From CAVTSA01 sp963790575 (lineage in GTDB: Bacteria > Chloroflexota > Dormibacteria > Dormibacterales > Dormibacteraceae): a DNA stretch of 64,000 nucleotides. Location of the stretch: NCBI GenBank assembly GCA_963790575.1, contig CAWBPD010000016.1, positions 92,151-156,150 of the forward strand, in the 5' to 3' direction. The first letter of the stretch is position 1. Every line of letters begins with the position of its first letter. Positions 6,822-15,022 of the stretch are shown one piece after another. The translations under genes were made by a program, and so were the position numbers. The notes under the pieces were generated by a model. It ran no database searches, had not been told where the DNA came from, and saw only the letters and a list, made by a program, of their open reading frames with translations.

Positions 6822-7805
6822 TCAGGAGGCGACCGATTGGGCCGCGAGCGGTGACAGCTGCTGGACCAGGTCGACGCCGGTGTAGACGGTGTCGTTGTTC
6901 TGCGTCAGGACGGCGATCAGCAGTGTCTGTCCGTGGTAGGTGACGATGCCGTCTGAGTTCACGGCCCAGCCGGTGTCGCCACTCATGTTCAACCACCCGT
7001 TCTTGACCGCGAACTCGGTATCGGCGTCGGCCACCACCGGGACGCCCCAGCTCTGACTCTCGGTGACGTTGTCCATCAGGTTCAAGATGTAGGCCCGGCT
7101 CGAGGAGTCGAGCGGCGAGGACCGGTTCTCCAGCTGGTAGAGAAGCTGGATCTGACCCTGCGCACAGGTGGTGGTCAGGCCCCATTCGGGGCCAGGTCCG
7201 GGCTCCGTGCAGCGCACACCCAGCCGGTGGTTGGCGGTCGCCATCGCGGATCCGCCACCGATGTCGCTCCAGAGGTCGTCGGCGGCGCCGTCGTCCGAGT
7301 CCTCGATCATGTCCGTGGCCTCGGTGTCCTGATCGTCCGTGAGGTCGTCGCCCGACGCCTGCTGCTGCAACAGCAGGGTCTCCAGGATGTCGACCTTGAC
7401 GACGCTGGCCGCGGTCTGACCACCCGCGGAGCCGAACGAGAAGGTGGCGCCGGTGCGGAGGTTGCGAGCCGCCACCGACACGCTGCCCGCCCCGACGGCG
7501 GCCGCCAGGGCCGCCATCTGTGCGGTCAGGGTCGACCGGCTTGCCACCGCGGGCGGGCTGGGGGTGGGGGTGGCGGTCGGGCTCGGGACGACCGCCGCCG
7601 GCGCGGGCGTCGAGGACGGGGTGGCCGCGGCCGGAGGTGGCGTTGGCGTTGAGGACGGGGTCAGCGCGACCACCTGCCGCGCCGGCGGCTCCGGCCGGAC
7701 GGCGCGCACGATCGCGACCACGCCCGCGGCGACCAGGGTCACCGCGGTCAGGCAGGCGAGAGCGGCGTAGGCGAAGTGGCGCCGGACACTGTCCGGTTCC
7801 TGCAC
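6822..7805 (-). CDS. Membrane-anchored class A beta-lactamase-like serine hydrolase
   Basis: 327 residues from GTG 7805 (VQEPDSVRRHF). Residues 10-34 form one transmembrane helix, 40-90 a Pro/Thr/Ser/Ala-rich spacer, and the rest an extracytoplasmic beta-lactamase fold. SxxK is SVVK at residues 134-137; an SDN-like element is IEDSDDGAADDLW and a KTG-like element VKNGWL. The second and third motifs deviate from true class A enzymes (KNG for KTG), so it may act on peptidoglycan peptides or be a binding protein instead of a drug-hydrolysing lactamase. The open frame extends upstream to 8126, but that part overlaps the next gene and is not credible. Confidence 0.8.
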   Translation of the reverse strand: MQEPDSVRRHFAYAALACLTAVTLVAAGVVAIVRAVRPEPPARQVVALTPSSTPTPPPAAATPSSTPAPAAVVPSPTATPTPSPPAVASRSTLTAQMAALAAAVGAGSVSVAARNLRTGATFSFGSAGGQTAASVVKVDILETLLLQQQASGDDLTDDQDTEATDMIEDSDDGAADDLWSDIGGGSAMATANHRLGVRCTEPGPGPEWGLTTTCAQGQIQLLYQLENRSSPLDSSSRAYILNLMDNVTESQSWGVPVVADADTEFAVKNGWLNMSGDTGWAVNSDGIVTYHGQTLLIAVLTQNNDTVYTGVDLVQQLSPLAAQSVAS

Positions 7806-7869
7806 GCCGAACAGAGTAGCCGAACGGGCGGCCCGAGAGGAACCGTCCCCGGCCCGGGGGGCGAGTCCG

Positions 7870-9477
7870 TCATGACCGCGTGAGCAGGTCGCCGAAGCCC
7901 GCCGCCGGCGTCGGCAGCCACCACTCGTCGCCTCGCTCGGTGCGGACGTACTCAGGCCACGGCAGGTCGACCGGCGGCGCGAAGTCCGCGGGCAGCAGCG
8001 GCGCCGACCAGCGCCCGCCTCCCACCCCGCCCTCGGTGCGTTCTTCGAACTCGGCGCGGGCGCGGGCGAGCGTGTCCGGCTGGGTGAGCAGGTCGAGGAA
8101 CGTCGTGGCCATCGTCTTCCCGGCAACGAACAGACCGGGGTCGATCGCGGCCGCCAGACCGCCGACGGCGTTGTCGGCCCAGGCCGGATACGCCGCCTCT
8201 CCCGCGCCGGCGCGCAACCGCGGGCGAGCGGTGAAGAGGCGAACGGTGGGCGCGTGCCAGGTGTAGTCCACGTAGTCGTCGGAGGTGAAGTTGTGCTGCC
8301 AGGCGGGCAGCGCCTCCCGCAGGTTCTTCTCGTAGGCCTTGGGATCGACGAGCCGCTCGGCGCCCTCTTGATAGGGGTGATCGCTCACGCGCCGGCCCAG
8401 CCCGCGCTGGATCTCCTGGCCGAAGGCCCGCGCTTCCTCGGGCAGGCGGGGCGCCCCCACCCGCTCCAGGTTCCGGTAGGTGAGGCCGGCGAGGGCGAGG
8501 TTCGGAAGTCCGACCCTCGTCTTGGTGACCCAGCGGAGGTGGGCCCGGCAGCCGGTCACCGCCGCCGCCTGCCTGGCGTTGTCCTGCAGCACCCGCGAGA
8601 TCCGCTCCTGGATCTCCAGCGTCGGACTGCGCCACGAGTACTGAATCTGAGACAGCCGGGGCGGCAGGTTGTCTGACGTCGCGTCGCCCCCAACCATCAC
8701 GAATTCGTTCAGGGTCCAGCTCCCGGTGTGCGGGAACATGCCCTCCTTCAGATACTTGGTGGTCGTGTACATGAGACAGAGGGCGTCGATGGCGCCCGGG
8801 CAGCGGGCGGCGGCGTGCGAGCCACCCTGCGCGGGGGCCAGGGAGGGATCGACCCACGCCTCCGGCTCCAGGCACTCGAACGTGAACACCGCGCTCCAGT
8901 AGGAGCCGCACTGGGTCTCCCAGGCGACGGTGTTGGTTTCCTTCGGGTGGTAGGCGAGGAAGGCGTCGAACCCGTCGTAGTAGCCCTTGGCGGCGTGGAC
9001 GGGCTTGGAACCGCACACCTTTTCCGCCGGCTCCCCGAAGAGGACCACCGTCCCCGGGATGCCGTAGCGCTCGATCGCCGCCCTGGCCGCCAGGGCCCCG
9101 GTGAGAGCGGCGACCCCCAGCATCGAGTGCGGGTCGGTGTGGCCCGCGGTCCAGGGGTGCAGGCCCTCCCGCGGCGCGCGGTGGGGCACCACCTGCTGGG
9201 AGTTGCCGGGGACGGCGTCGTACTCGGCGTAGGTGCCGAGCCGGGGCGAGCCCTGGCCCCAGGTGGCGCGGAAGGCGGTCGGCATGCCGCCGGTCCCTGC
9301 CTCGACCTCGAATCCCTCGTCCCGCAGCAGCGACCGGTAGGCGGCGGCGGACCGGTACTCGCGCCAGGCGGGCTCCGCGTAGCGCCAGATCTCCAGGTCG
9401 AACTCCGAGAGCCGCGCCCGGTTGTCCTCGATCCACTGCAGCGCGAAGGCCTTCGCCTGCTCGGTGTCCGTCATCAT
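7870..9477 (-). CDS. M20-family amidohydrolase (AbgB-like)
   Basis: 535 residues related to M20/M28-type zinc hydrolases such as aminobenzoyl-glutamate hydrolase subunit B. Seen are FDLEIWRYAEPAWREYRSA, the domain-1 strand AEYDAVPGNSQQ, the metal-site region GHTDPHSMLGVAAL, GTVVLFGEPAEKVCGSKP, FDAFLAYHP, and a C-terminal HAPTVRLFTARP followed by PAWADNAVGGLAAAIDPGLFVAGKTMATTFLDLL. The substrate cannot be read from sequence; family members cleave N-acyl or amide bonds in the cytoplasm. It is longer than typical members (about 400-480 aa) because of a Pro/Gly-rich C-terminal tail. A small conserved gene of unknown function lies upstream on the same strand. Confidence 0.85.
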   Translation of the reverse strand: MMTDTEQAKAFALQWIEDNRARLSEFDLEIWRYAEPAWREYRSAAAYRSLLRDEGFEVEAGTGGMPTAFRATWGQGSPRLGTYAEYDAVPGNSQQVVPHRAPREGLHPWTAGHTDPHSMLGVAALTGALAARAAIERYGIPGTVVLFGEPAEKVCGSKPVHAAKGYYDGFDAFLAYHPKETNTVAWETQCGSYWSAVFTFECLEPEAWVDPSLAPAQGGSHAAARCPGAIDALCLMYTTTKYLKEGMFPHTGSWTLNEFVMVGGDATSDNLPPRLSQIQYSWRSPTLEIQERISRVLQDNARQAAAVTGCRAHLRWVTKTRVGLPNLALAGLTYRNLERVGAPRLPEEARAFGQEIQRGLGRRVSDHPYQEGAERLVDPKAYEKNLREALPAWQHNFTSDDYVDYTWHAPTVRLFTARPRLRAGAGEAAYPAWADNAVGGLAAAIDPGLFVAGKTMATTFLDLLTQPDTLARARAEFEERTEGGVGGGRWSAPLLPADFAPPVDLPWPEYVRTERGDEWWLPTPAAGFGDLLTRS

Positions 9478-9519
9478 GCCCTCCCTCTTGAGCTGTCGCC
9501 TGGAACTGCGGCCGGCGGA

Positions 9520-9819
9520 TCAGGACACGAGGCGGCCCAGCATCTCGCGCAGGCGCGGGGTCTCCTTCAGCGCCGCCCGCAGTCCCTCGAGTGAATCGCC
9601 GCTGTCGATCATCATCGGGCTGCGCTGGAACCGGCCGTCATGGCTGTAGTAGCAAAAGCGGATCCCGCACTCGCCGTCCCCACCCTCGTACTCGAGCAGC
9701 TGAATGGCGGGCTCGACATACGTGCCCTCGTAGGCCGCCTCCTCCACGATCTGCCCCTTGCCCCAGTGGAACTCGAACGGTCTCGGGACCGTGCGGCGCC
9801 GGGTTGTGCGACTCGCCAT
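9520..9819 (-). CDS. Small hypothetical protein
   Basis: 99 residues from ATG 9819 (MASRTTRRRTVPRPFEFHWG), preferred over the upstream in-frame ATG 9852 because GAGGAGGC sits eight to ten bases before it. The protein has a basic N-terminus, then FEFHWGKGQIVEEAAYEGTY, IQLLEYEGG, IRFCYYSHDGRFQRSPMMI and an amphipathic C-terminal helix (LRAALKETPRLREMLGRLVS). No family is recognised with confidence. It is 42 bases upstream of the M20 hydrolase gene and likely co-transcribed. Confidence 0.7.
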   Translation of the reverse strand: MASRTTRRRTVPRPFEFHWGKGQIVEEAAYEGTYVEPAIQLLEYEGGDGECGIRFCYYSHDGRFQRSPMMIDSGDSLEGLRAALKETPRLREMLGRLVS

Positions 9820-9887
9820 TGCCTGCCTCCTCGTGGACGTGCGTTTCGTCACCCGCGATGCCAGCGACCCTCACAGTGTGCTGCCCG

Positions 9888-9957
9888 TAAGGGAACATTG
9901 CCGGCGTTGTAACCCCATTCGGGCCCGGATAAGGTCTGCAATGCCGGCAATGTCACC
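9888..9957. repeat. Palindromic intergenic repeat, copy 1
   Basis: A ~60-bp unit is bounded by inverted 11-mers ACATTGCCGGC (9895-9905) and GCCGGCAATGT (9943-9953), with left flank GTAAGGGA. A second copy with the same left flank and arms lies at 18335-18402. Both sit in gaps between genes, like REP/MITE-type elements. The interior is not conserved between the two. Confidence 0.55.
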
Positions 9958-9968
9958 CCACTCGCCAC

Positions 9969-10535
9969 TCAGTTGAGGCGCGGGTTCAGAGGGAGCGTCG
10001 AGAGCATCGCCAGCTGACCTCCCTGCCGGCGCAGGACGTCTCCCCAGAGGGTGGATGGGCGCGACGTGAACGGATCCCGGGGACGGGACGGCACCACGTA
10101 CCACCCGCCGTGCTTGATCTCCCCTTCCAGCTGACCGCCGCCCCACCCGGCGTACCCGGCGAAGATGCGCAGGCGCTCGACCCGGGCCGCCACCTCCTCC
10201 GGCTCGCGGTCGAGATCGACGAGTCCCACCCCCGGGAGGCCAGGGAGGCCCAGGCCCTGCCAGCCTGGCGGCTCCTCCATTCCCTGCAGCCGGGCCAGGC
10301 AGAGGGCGCCCTCGATCCCGACCGGACCTCCGCCGAACAGGACTGACGGCCGGCCCACGTAGCCGCCCCAGGCAGGGAGAGCCTCCGACACCGCGGCCTC
10401 CGAAGGCCGGTTGAGGATGACGCCCAGGGCTCCCTCGTCGTGATGCTGGAGGATCAGCACCACGGTCCGGATGAAGTTCGGATCCGCAAGCTGTGGCGAG
10501 GCGACCAGCAGCCGTCCGGTGATGCTCTCGGGCAC
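9969..10535 (-). CDS. yqgE: YqgE/AlgH family protein
   Basis: 188 residues with the UPF0301 pattern: GRLLVASPQLADPNFIRTVVLILQHHDEGALGVILNRPSE, LFGGGPVG, LRIFAGYAGWGGGQLEGEI and WYVVPSRPRDPF. The family has a compact alpha/beta fold; its cellular role is poorly defined. GTG start at 10535 lies five bases after the stop of the upstream CoxS-like gene, so it is the last gene of the seven-gene minus-strand run starting at 17234. Its presence behind a molybdenum hydroxylase operon is probably incidental read-through, not a subunit role. Confidence 0.92.
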   Translation of the reverse strand: MPESITGRLLVASPQLADPNFIRTVVLILQHHDEGALGVILNRPSEAAVSEALPAWGGYVGRPSVLFGGGPVGIEGALCLARLQGMEEPPGWQGLGLPGLPGVGLVDLDREPEEVAARVERLRIFAGYAGWGGGQLEGEIKHGGWYVVPSRPRDPFTSRPSTLWGDVLRRQGGQLAMLSTLPLNPRLN

Positions 10536-10540
10536 GGCCC

Positions 10541-11026
10541 CTACAGTTTCGCTCCCGGGCTTGACCGCAGCTCGGACGCCGCGGCCTCCACCGCGTCGAC
10601 GATCCCCTGGTAGCCGGTGCACCGGCAGAGGTTCCCGGAGAGCGCCTCGCGAATGTGCTCGCGGGTGGGCGCCGGGTTCTGGCGGAGCAGGTCCAGCGCG
10701 GAGAGCAGCATCCCCGGCGTACAGAACCCGCACTGGAGGCCGTGGTGCTCGGTGAAGGCGCGCTGCAGCGGGTGCAGCGACCCGTCCGGCGCAGCCAGGC
10801 CCTCCACCGTCAACACCTGACAACCGTCCGCCTGCACCGCCAGCAGCAGGCAGGCGCGTACCGGCTCGTTGTCCAGCAGCACCGTACAGGCGCCGCACAC
10901 GCCGTGTTCGCAGCCGAGGTGGGTGCCGGTCAGCCCCAGGTCGTCCCGCAGGGCGTCGGCCAGGGTGCGCCGCGGCTCCACGTCCACCTCCACGGGGCGG
11001 CCATTGACGGAGAAGGAGGTTCTCAC
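10541..11026 (-). CDS. coxS: [2Fe-2S] subunit of a CoxS/XdhC-type molybdenum hydroxylase
   Basis: 161 residues. An N-terminal plant-type ferredoxin domain carries CEHGVCGACTVLLD and the partner Cys in VRACLLLAV; the C-terminal four-helix [2Fe-2S] domain carries CGFCTPGMLLSALDLL and LSGNLCRCTGYQGIVDAV. All eight iron ligands are present. It passes electrons from the Mo-containing large subunit to the FAD subunit. GTG start at 11026 overlaps the stop of the FAD-subunit gene (GTGA), so translation is coupled. The symbol is used by homology; the substrate of this enzyme is not known to be CO. Confidence 0.93.
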   Translation of the reverse strand: MRTSFSVNGRPVEVDVEPRRTLADALRDDLGLTGTHLGCEHGVCGACTVLLDNEPVRACLLLAVQADGCQVLTVEGLAAPDGSLHPLQRAFTEHHGLQCGFCTPGMLLSALDLLRQNPAPTREHIREALSGNLCRCTGYQGIVDAVEAAASELRSSPGAKL

Positions 11027-11844
11027 CGTCGTACCGCCTCGGCGAGAGCGGAGTCCAGCAGCTCCCCGACCAGAGCTCTCCGGTGACGACCGCTCGCGTG
11101 CACGTCGTTGATGGGGTCGACCTCGGCTCGCGCGGCTGCGCAGGCAGCCCGGAGGCGCCCGGTGTCCAGGGCCCCTGCCCCCAGGATCCCCTCCGCCTGC
11201 GGGCAGCGGACGGGGACACCGCCCACCCCGCCGACCGCGATCCGCCAACCGGTGGCGAGCCGGACCGCGCACACCAGGACCAGCGCGAAGTCTCCAGGGC
11301 GCCGGGCGAATTCGGCGAACCCCCACCGCTCGGGCAGCGGCGCCCGCACCGCGGTCACCAGGTCGGACTCGCCCAGGGAGGTGGTGAGGGTGCCCTGGAA
11401 TAGGTCCTCGGCGGCGACCTCCCTCACGCCCGTCGGGGAGGCCACCTCGAGCGTGATGCCCAGCGCGGTGGCACACACCGGCAGCTCGGCGGAGGGGTCG
11501 GCATGGGCCAGGCTGCCGGCGATCGTCCCCCGCGAGCGAATCGCTGGATGACCGATCAGCGTCGCCGCCCGGGCCAGCAGCGGGTGTGCCGTCTGCCGCT
11601 CGAGCCGGGCGTGCCGCACCAACGCGCCGAATCGCACCTCGCCGTCCCGGGTTTCGATCCCGTCCAGCCCCGGAAGGCGGTTGATGTCGACCAGCAGCGA
11701 GGGCCGGGCCAGGCGCAGCGCCAGCAGCGGCATCAGCGACTGCCCACCCGCGAGTACCTTCCCGTCGCCGTCCGCGTCCGTCAGCGCCCCCACCGCCTCC
11801 TCCACCGAAGCGGCTCGCACGTACTCAAACGCCGCCGGCTTCAC
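11023..11844 (-). CDS. coxM: FAD-binding subunit of a CoxM-type molybdenum hydroxylase
   Basis: 273 residues from GTG 11844. The FAD-binding motifs are AGGQSLMPLLALRLARPSLLVDI and TIAGSLAHADPSAELPV (TIGGN/S-type pyrophosphate loop), preceded by KPAAFEYVRAASVEEAV. The C-terminal CODH-medium domain reads RPGDFALVLVCAVRL and GVGGVPVRCPQAE. It accepts electrons from the Fe-S subunit. Its start codon shares one base with the stop of the large subunit (TAGTG), and its stop overlaps the Fe-S gene, so the L-M-S order is strictly coupled. Confidence 0.93.
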   Translation of the reverse strand: MKPAAFEYVRAASVEEAVGALTDADGDGKVLAGGQSLMPLLALRLARPSLLVDINRLPGLDGIETRDGEVRFGALVRHARLERQTAHPLLARAATLIGHPAIRSRGTIAGSLAHADPSAELPVCATALGITLEVASPTGVREVAAEDLFQGTLTTSLGESDLVTAVRAPLPERWGFAEFARRPGDFALVLVCAVRLATGWRIAVGGVGGVPVRCPQAEGILGAGALDTGRLRAACAAARAEVDPINDVHASGRHRRALVGELLDSALAEAVRR

Positions 11845-14258
11845 TACCGCGCTCCCCCCTCCTCGTGGCCATCTGTCGAGAGATGGCCCGGAAAACGGGC
11901 CGGAAGTGAGACATCTGTCGACAGATGGCCCCCGTCGTCGGGGTGCATGAGGTCCCAGACCAGCGAGGGGGTGAGCGGGAGACGGTCCACGCGAACGCGG
12001 AGTGCGTCGGAGACGGCGCACGCGACCACGGCCGCCGGTCCCAGCGTGCCCCCCTCGCCCACCCCACGCACGCCGAGCGGGTTGTCGGCCGGCACCTCCA
12101 GGTGATCGATGACGAGGTCCGGGACGTCGGTGGCGGCGGGTAGCAGGTAGTCGAGCAGCGTCCCCGTGGTCAGGTTGCCGTCGGAGTCGTACACCAGATG
12201 CTCGAGCAGGGCGCCGCCGATACCCTGCGCGATCGCACCCGCGATCTGCCCCTCCACGATCTGGGGATGGATCAGGCGTCCGGCGTCCTCCACGCAGACC
12301 CACCGCAACACCCGCAGGCGGCCGGTCCGCCGCTCCACCTCGATCGCCGCCACCTGCACTCCGGCCGCGAACGCGCCGCGGATGGGGTCGTAGAACCGCG
12401 TCGCCTCCAGGCCCGGCTCGATGCCCTCGGGGAGCCGGTGGGACTCCAGGTACGCGACCCGCGCCACCTCCCGCAGCGAGAGCCCGGCCCGGGGGTCGCC
12501 CGCCACCCGTACCCGCCCCCCCTCCAGCGTGAGGTCGTCGACGTTCGCCTCCAGCAGCCCGGCCGCCAGGCGCAGGGCCTTCTCCCGTACGGCGACCCCG
12601 GCCCGGTGCGCGGCGCCGCCGCCGATCACCGCCTGCCGGGAGGAGAAGGCGCCGAAACCCCACAGCGACTGGTCGGTGTCGCCGGTCCGCACCTGCACCG
12701 ACTCCAGCGGCACCCCGACGGCGTCGGCCACGATCTGCGCCACCGTCGTCTCCTGGCCCTGGCCCTGCGAGGTGACGCCGCTCAGGACGGTCACGGTCCC
12801 ATCCGGGTCCACCCGCACGGTGCACGCGTCGTGCCCGGTCCGGAACGCCATCCGCGGACCTGCCGACGCCGCCCGTCCGAGCCCGGTCAGCTCGTTGTAG
12901 CAAGCGATCCCGATCCCGATCGGATCCTCGGCGCCGGTCCGCCGCCGGGCCTGCTCCTCGCGCCAGCCCGTCAGGTCGAACCGCTCCAGCGCCCGCTGCA
13001 GGCAGGGGATGTACTGGCCCGACTCGTCGACCAACCGCGTCGGCATGCGATAGGGCACGTCCTGGGGGCGGATCAGGTTGCGCCGCCGCAGCTCCTCGGG
13101 TGGAATCCCGAGCCGCTGCGCCCCCTCCTCCAGCACTGACTCCAGGGCGAACACGGTCGCGGGGCGCGCTACGCCGCGGTAGGGTCCCGCGGGCGCGGTG
13201 TTGGTCGCCATTCCCCGCACCTCGCAGCGGTAGTTCGTCAGCCGGTAGGGACCGGTCAGCAGGCCGCCCGCCATCAGCGCCTCGATCCCCGCCGTCCAGG
13301 GATAGGAGGAGTAGGCCCCCACGTTGCAGTCGATGGCCCCGTCCAGTGCCAGCAGCTCGCCCTCGGCCGAGAAGCCGGCCCGCAGCCGGTAGCGGTGGTC
13401 GCGGGCGTGGGCCGCCGACTGCAGGTGCTCGACCCGATCCTCCGTCCACTTCACCGGCGTCCCCGGCAGCTCCCGGGCGATGAGGCACAGCGCCACGTCC
13501 TCGGGGTAGATCACCGACTTGACGCCGAAGCCGCCGCCGACGTCGGGCGCCACCACCCGGATCCGGCCCTCCGGGAGTCCCAGCACCTCCGCCAGCGCGT
13601 TGCGGGCGATGTGCGGCACCTGGGTCGAGGACCAGTAGGTAAGTCGTGCTCCGTAGGGGTCCCACTGCGCCACCCCGGCTCGCCCCTCGAGCGGGTTGCC
13701 ACCGTGACGGTTGGTGATCAGGTCCCGCTCCACCACCAGCGCCGCGGCCCCCAGCGCCACCTCCACGTCACCGGCCCGGAACTCGCGCCGCACCAGGACG
13801 TTGTCCGGGGCCGCGTCGTGCACCGGGACCCGAGGGCCTTCCCAGGCAGACACCGTGACCGGCAGCGGGTCGAGGTCGGCTTCGATCCGTTCCGCGCCGT
13901 CCTCGGCGGCGTACCGGTCGCGCGCCACCACCGCCGCGACCGCCTCGCCGGCGAACCGCACCTTCTCGCGCGCCAGCGGGGGCTGGTCGGTCTCGACATA
14001 GCCGGGGAGGGCCGACACCGCTCGCAGCGCGCGCTCCGCGAACGCGGGATGGTCGCCCGTGAACACCGCCTCCACCCCGGGCACCGCGAGCGCCGCGGCG
14101 GTCACGACCCCCAGCAGCCGGGCGTGGGCAAGGGGGCTGCGGAGGAACGCGACCTGCCGCATTCCCGGCAGCTGCAGGTCCGAGACGTACCGGCCATGCC
14201 CCGTGAGCAGGCGCGCGTCCTCCCGCCGCGGCACCGAGGTTCCGACGGCCGGGCTCAC
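11844..14258 (-). CDS. coxL: Molybdopterin-binding large subunit of a CoxL/xanthine dehydrogenase family enzyme
   Basis: 804 residues from GTG 14258, which overlaps the SDR stop codon. N-terminal aldehyde-oxidase a/b hammerhead: GTSVPRREDARLLTGHGRYVSDL and LREKVRFAGEAVAAVVA-like segment. Mo-cofactor motifs follow: GGGFGVKSVIYPED, SQGQGQETTVAQIVADA and the catalytic-Glu loop RGVGEGGTLGPAAV. The active-site loop reads GPYRGVARP, not the AYRCSFR of form I CO dehydrogenase, so this is a form II-like or other hydroxylase with unknown substrate. The last ~30 residues (GGHLSTDVSLPARFPGHLST) are encoded by an inserted inverted-repeat element. Confidence 0.92.
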   Translation of the reverse strand: MSPAVGTSVPRREDARLLTGHGRYVSDLQLPGMRQVAFLRSPLAHARLLGVVTAAALAVPGVEAVFTGDHPAFAERALRAVSALPGYVETDQPPLAREKVRFAGEAVAAVVARDRYAAEDGAERIEADLDPLPVTVSAWEGPRVPVHDAAPDNVLVRREFRAGDVEVALGAAALVVERDLITNRHGGNPLEGRAGVAQWDPYGARLTYWSSTQVPHIARNALAEVLGLPEGRIRVVAPDVGGGFGVKSVIYPEDVALCLIARELPGTPVKWTEDRVEHLQSAAHARDHRYRLRAGFSAEGELLALDGAIDCNVGAYSSYPWTAGIEALMAGGLLTGPYRLTNYRCEVRGMATNTAPAGPYRGVARPATVFALESVLEEGAQRLGIPPEELRRRNLIRPQDVPYRMPTRLVDESGQYIPCLQRALERFDLTGWREEQARRRTGAEDPIGIGIACYNELTGLGRAASAGPRMAFRTGHDACTVRVDPDGTVTVLSGVTSQGQGQETTVAQIVADAVGVPLESVQVRTGDTDQSLWGFGAFSSRQAVIGGGAAHRAGVAVREKALRLAAGLLEANVDDLTLEGGRVRVAGDPRAGLSLREVARVAYLESHRLPEGIEPGLEATRFYDPIRGAFAAGVQVAAIEVERRTGRLRVLRWVCVEDAGRLIHPQIVEGQIAGAIAQGIGGALLEHLVYDSDGNLTTGTLLDYLLPAATDVPDLVIDHLEVPADNPLGVRGVGEGGTLGPAAVVACAVSDALRVRVDRLPLTPSLVWDLMHPDDGGHLSTDVSLPARFPGHLSTDGHEEGGAR
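11867..11930. repeat. 64-bp inverted-repeat element inside the 3' end of coxL
   Basis: Perfect 13-bp terminal inverted repeats, GGCCATCTGTCGA (11867-11879) and TCGACAGATGGCC (11918-11930), bound the unit. The right arm is part of a perfect 16-bp palindrome CATCTGTCGACAGATG, and the middle holds CCCGGAAAACGGG. The element keeps the coxL frame open and gives the protein a repeated HLSTD tail. It resembles a small MITE or REP-type insertion. Confidence 0.6.
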
Positions 14259-15022
14259 AGCATGGAGTATCCCCCGTTCACCGACCAGACCTGTCCGGTG
14301 ACCCAGGAGGCGCGCGGTGAGGCGAGCAGCAGCACCGTGGGCCACACGTCATCCGGCACGCCGAACCGGCGCAGGGGATACAGAGCGAGGATCCGCTTGG
14401 TCACCTCGTCCTTCGCCGCGGTCCCCGAGTGGACGGCCGCGGAAGGCGTCTGAACCAGCGCGATGGAGACGGCGTTGGCGCGGATCCCGTAGCGCGCCAG
14501 CTCCCGGGCCAGGGACTTGCTCAGGCCCACCGTGGTGGACCGGGTGGTGGCGGTCACCGAGAGCCCCGACTCGCCGATCCGCCCCGAATCCCCCATCAAG
14601 GAGACGATGGCGCCGCCGCCATGCGCTTTCATCCGGCGGACCACCTCTTGGGTTACCCGCAGGGTGCCGATCACCGTGGTCTCCACCTGCAGACTCCAAT
14701 CCTCCGGTGTCGTCTCCAGGAACGGTTTGCGCTGCACGGCGGCCGCGTTGTTGACCAGGACGCCGATCGGTCCCAGCTCGTCTTCCACCCGCTTCACCAT
14801 CGCGGCGGTGGCGGGGCCGTCCCGGAGGTCGGCGCCGGCCGCGATCGCGGACGTGCCGAGCGCGCGGGCCTCGGCGGCCGCCTCCGCCGCGCCTTGGGCG
14901 GAGCTGCGGTAGTGGAAGGCGACCTGGGCGCCCTCGCGGGCGAAAGCCAGGCCGATCGCGCGGCCCAGACCCTGCCCGGCCCCCGTGACCAACACCACCG
15001 TCCCCGCCAGGCCGAGGTCCAC
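14255..15022 (-). CDS. SDR-family protein with degenerate active site
   Basis: 255 residues with a good Rossmann N-terminus (VVLVTGAGQGLGRAIGLAFAREGAQVAF) and the NNAA motif (VLVNNAAAVQRKP). The C-terminus, RASWVTGQVWSVNGGYSML, is also typical of short-chain dehydrogenases. The catalytic YxxxK is missing: the aligned stretch reads SVTATTRSTTVGLSKSLARE, with Thr for Tyr and Arg for Lys. NAD(P) binding looks possible but standard dehydrogenase chemistry does not. GTG start shares a base with the stop of the MBL gene upstream and its stop overlaps the coxL start, placing it firmly in the operon. Confidence 0.88.
   Translation of the reverse strand: MDLGLAGTVVLVTGAGQGLGRAIGLAFAREGAQVAFHYRSSAQGAAEAAAEARALGTSAIAAGADLRDGPATAAMVKRVEDELGPIGVLVNNAAAVQRKPFLETTPEDWSLQVETTVIGTLRVTQEVVRRMKAHGGGAIVSLMGDSGRIGESGLSVTATTRSTTVGLSKSLARELARYGIRANAVSIALVQTPSAAVHSGTAAKDEVTKRILALYPLRRFGVPDDVWPTVLLLASPRASWVTGQVWSVNGGYSML

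Noticed and set aside
11844..14258. True form I CO dehydrogenase
   Set aside because: The active-site loop GPYRGVARP lacks the form I Cys signature AYRCSFR, so CO oxidation is not claimed.
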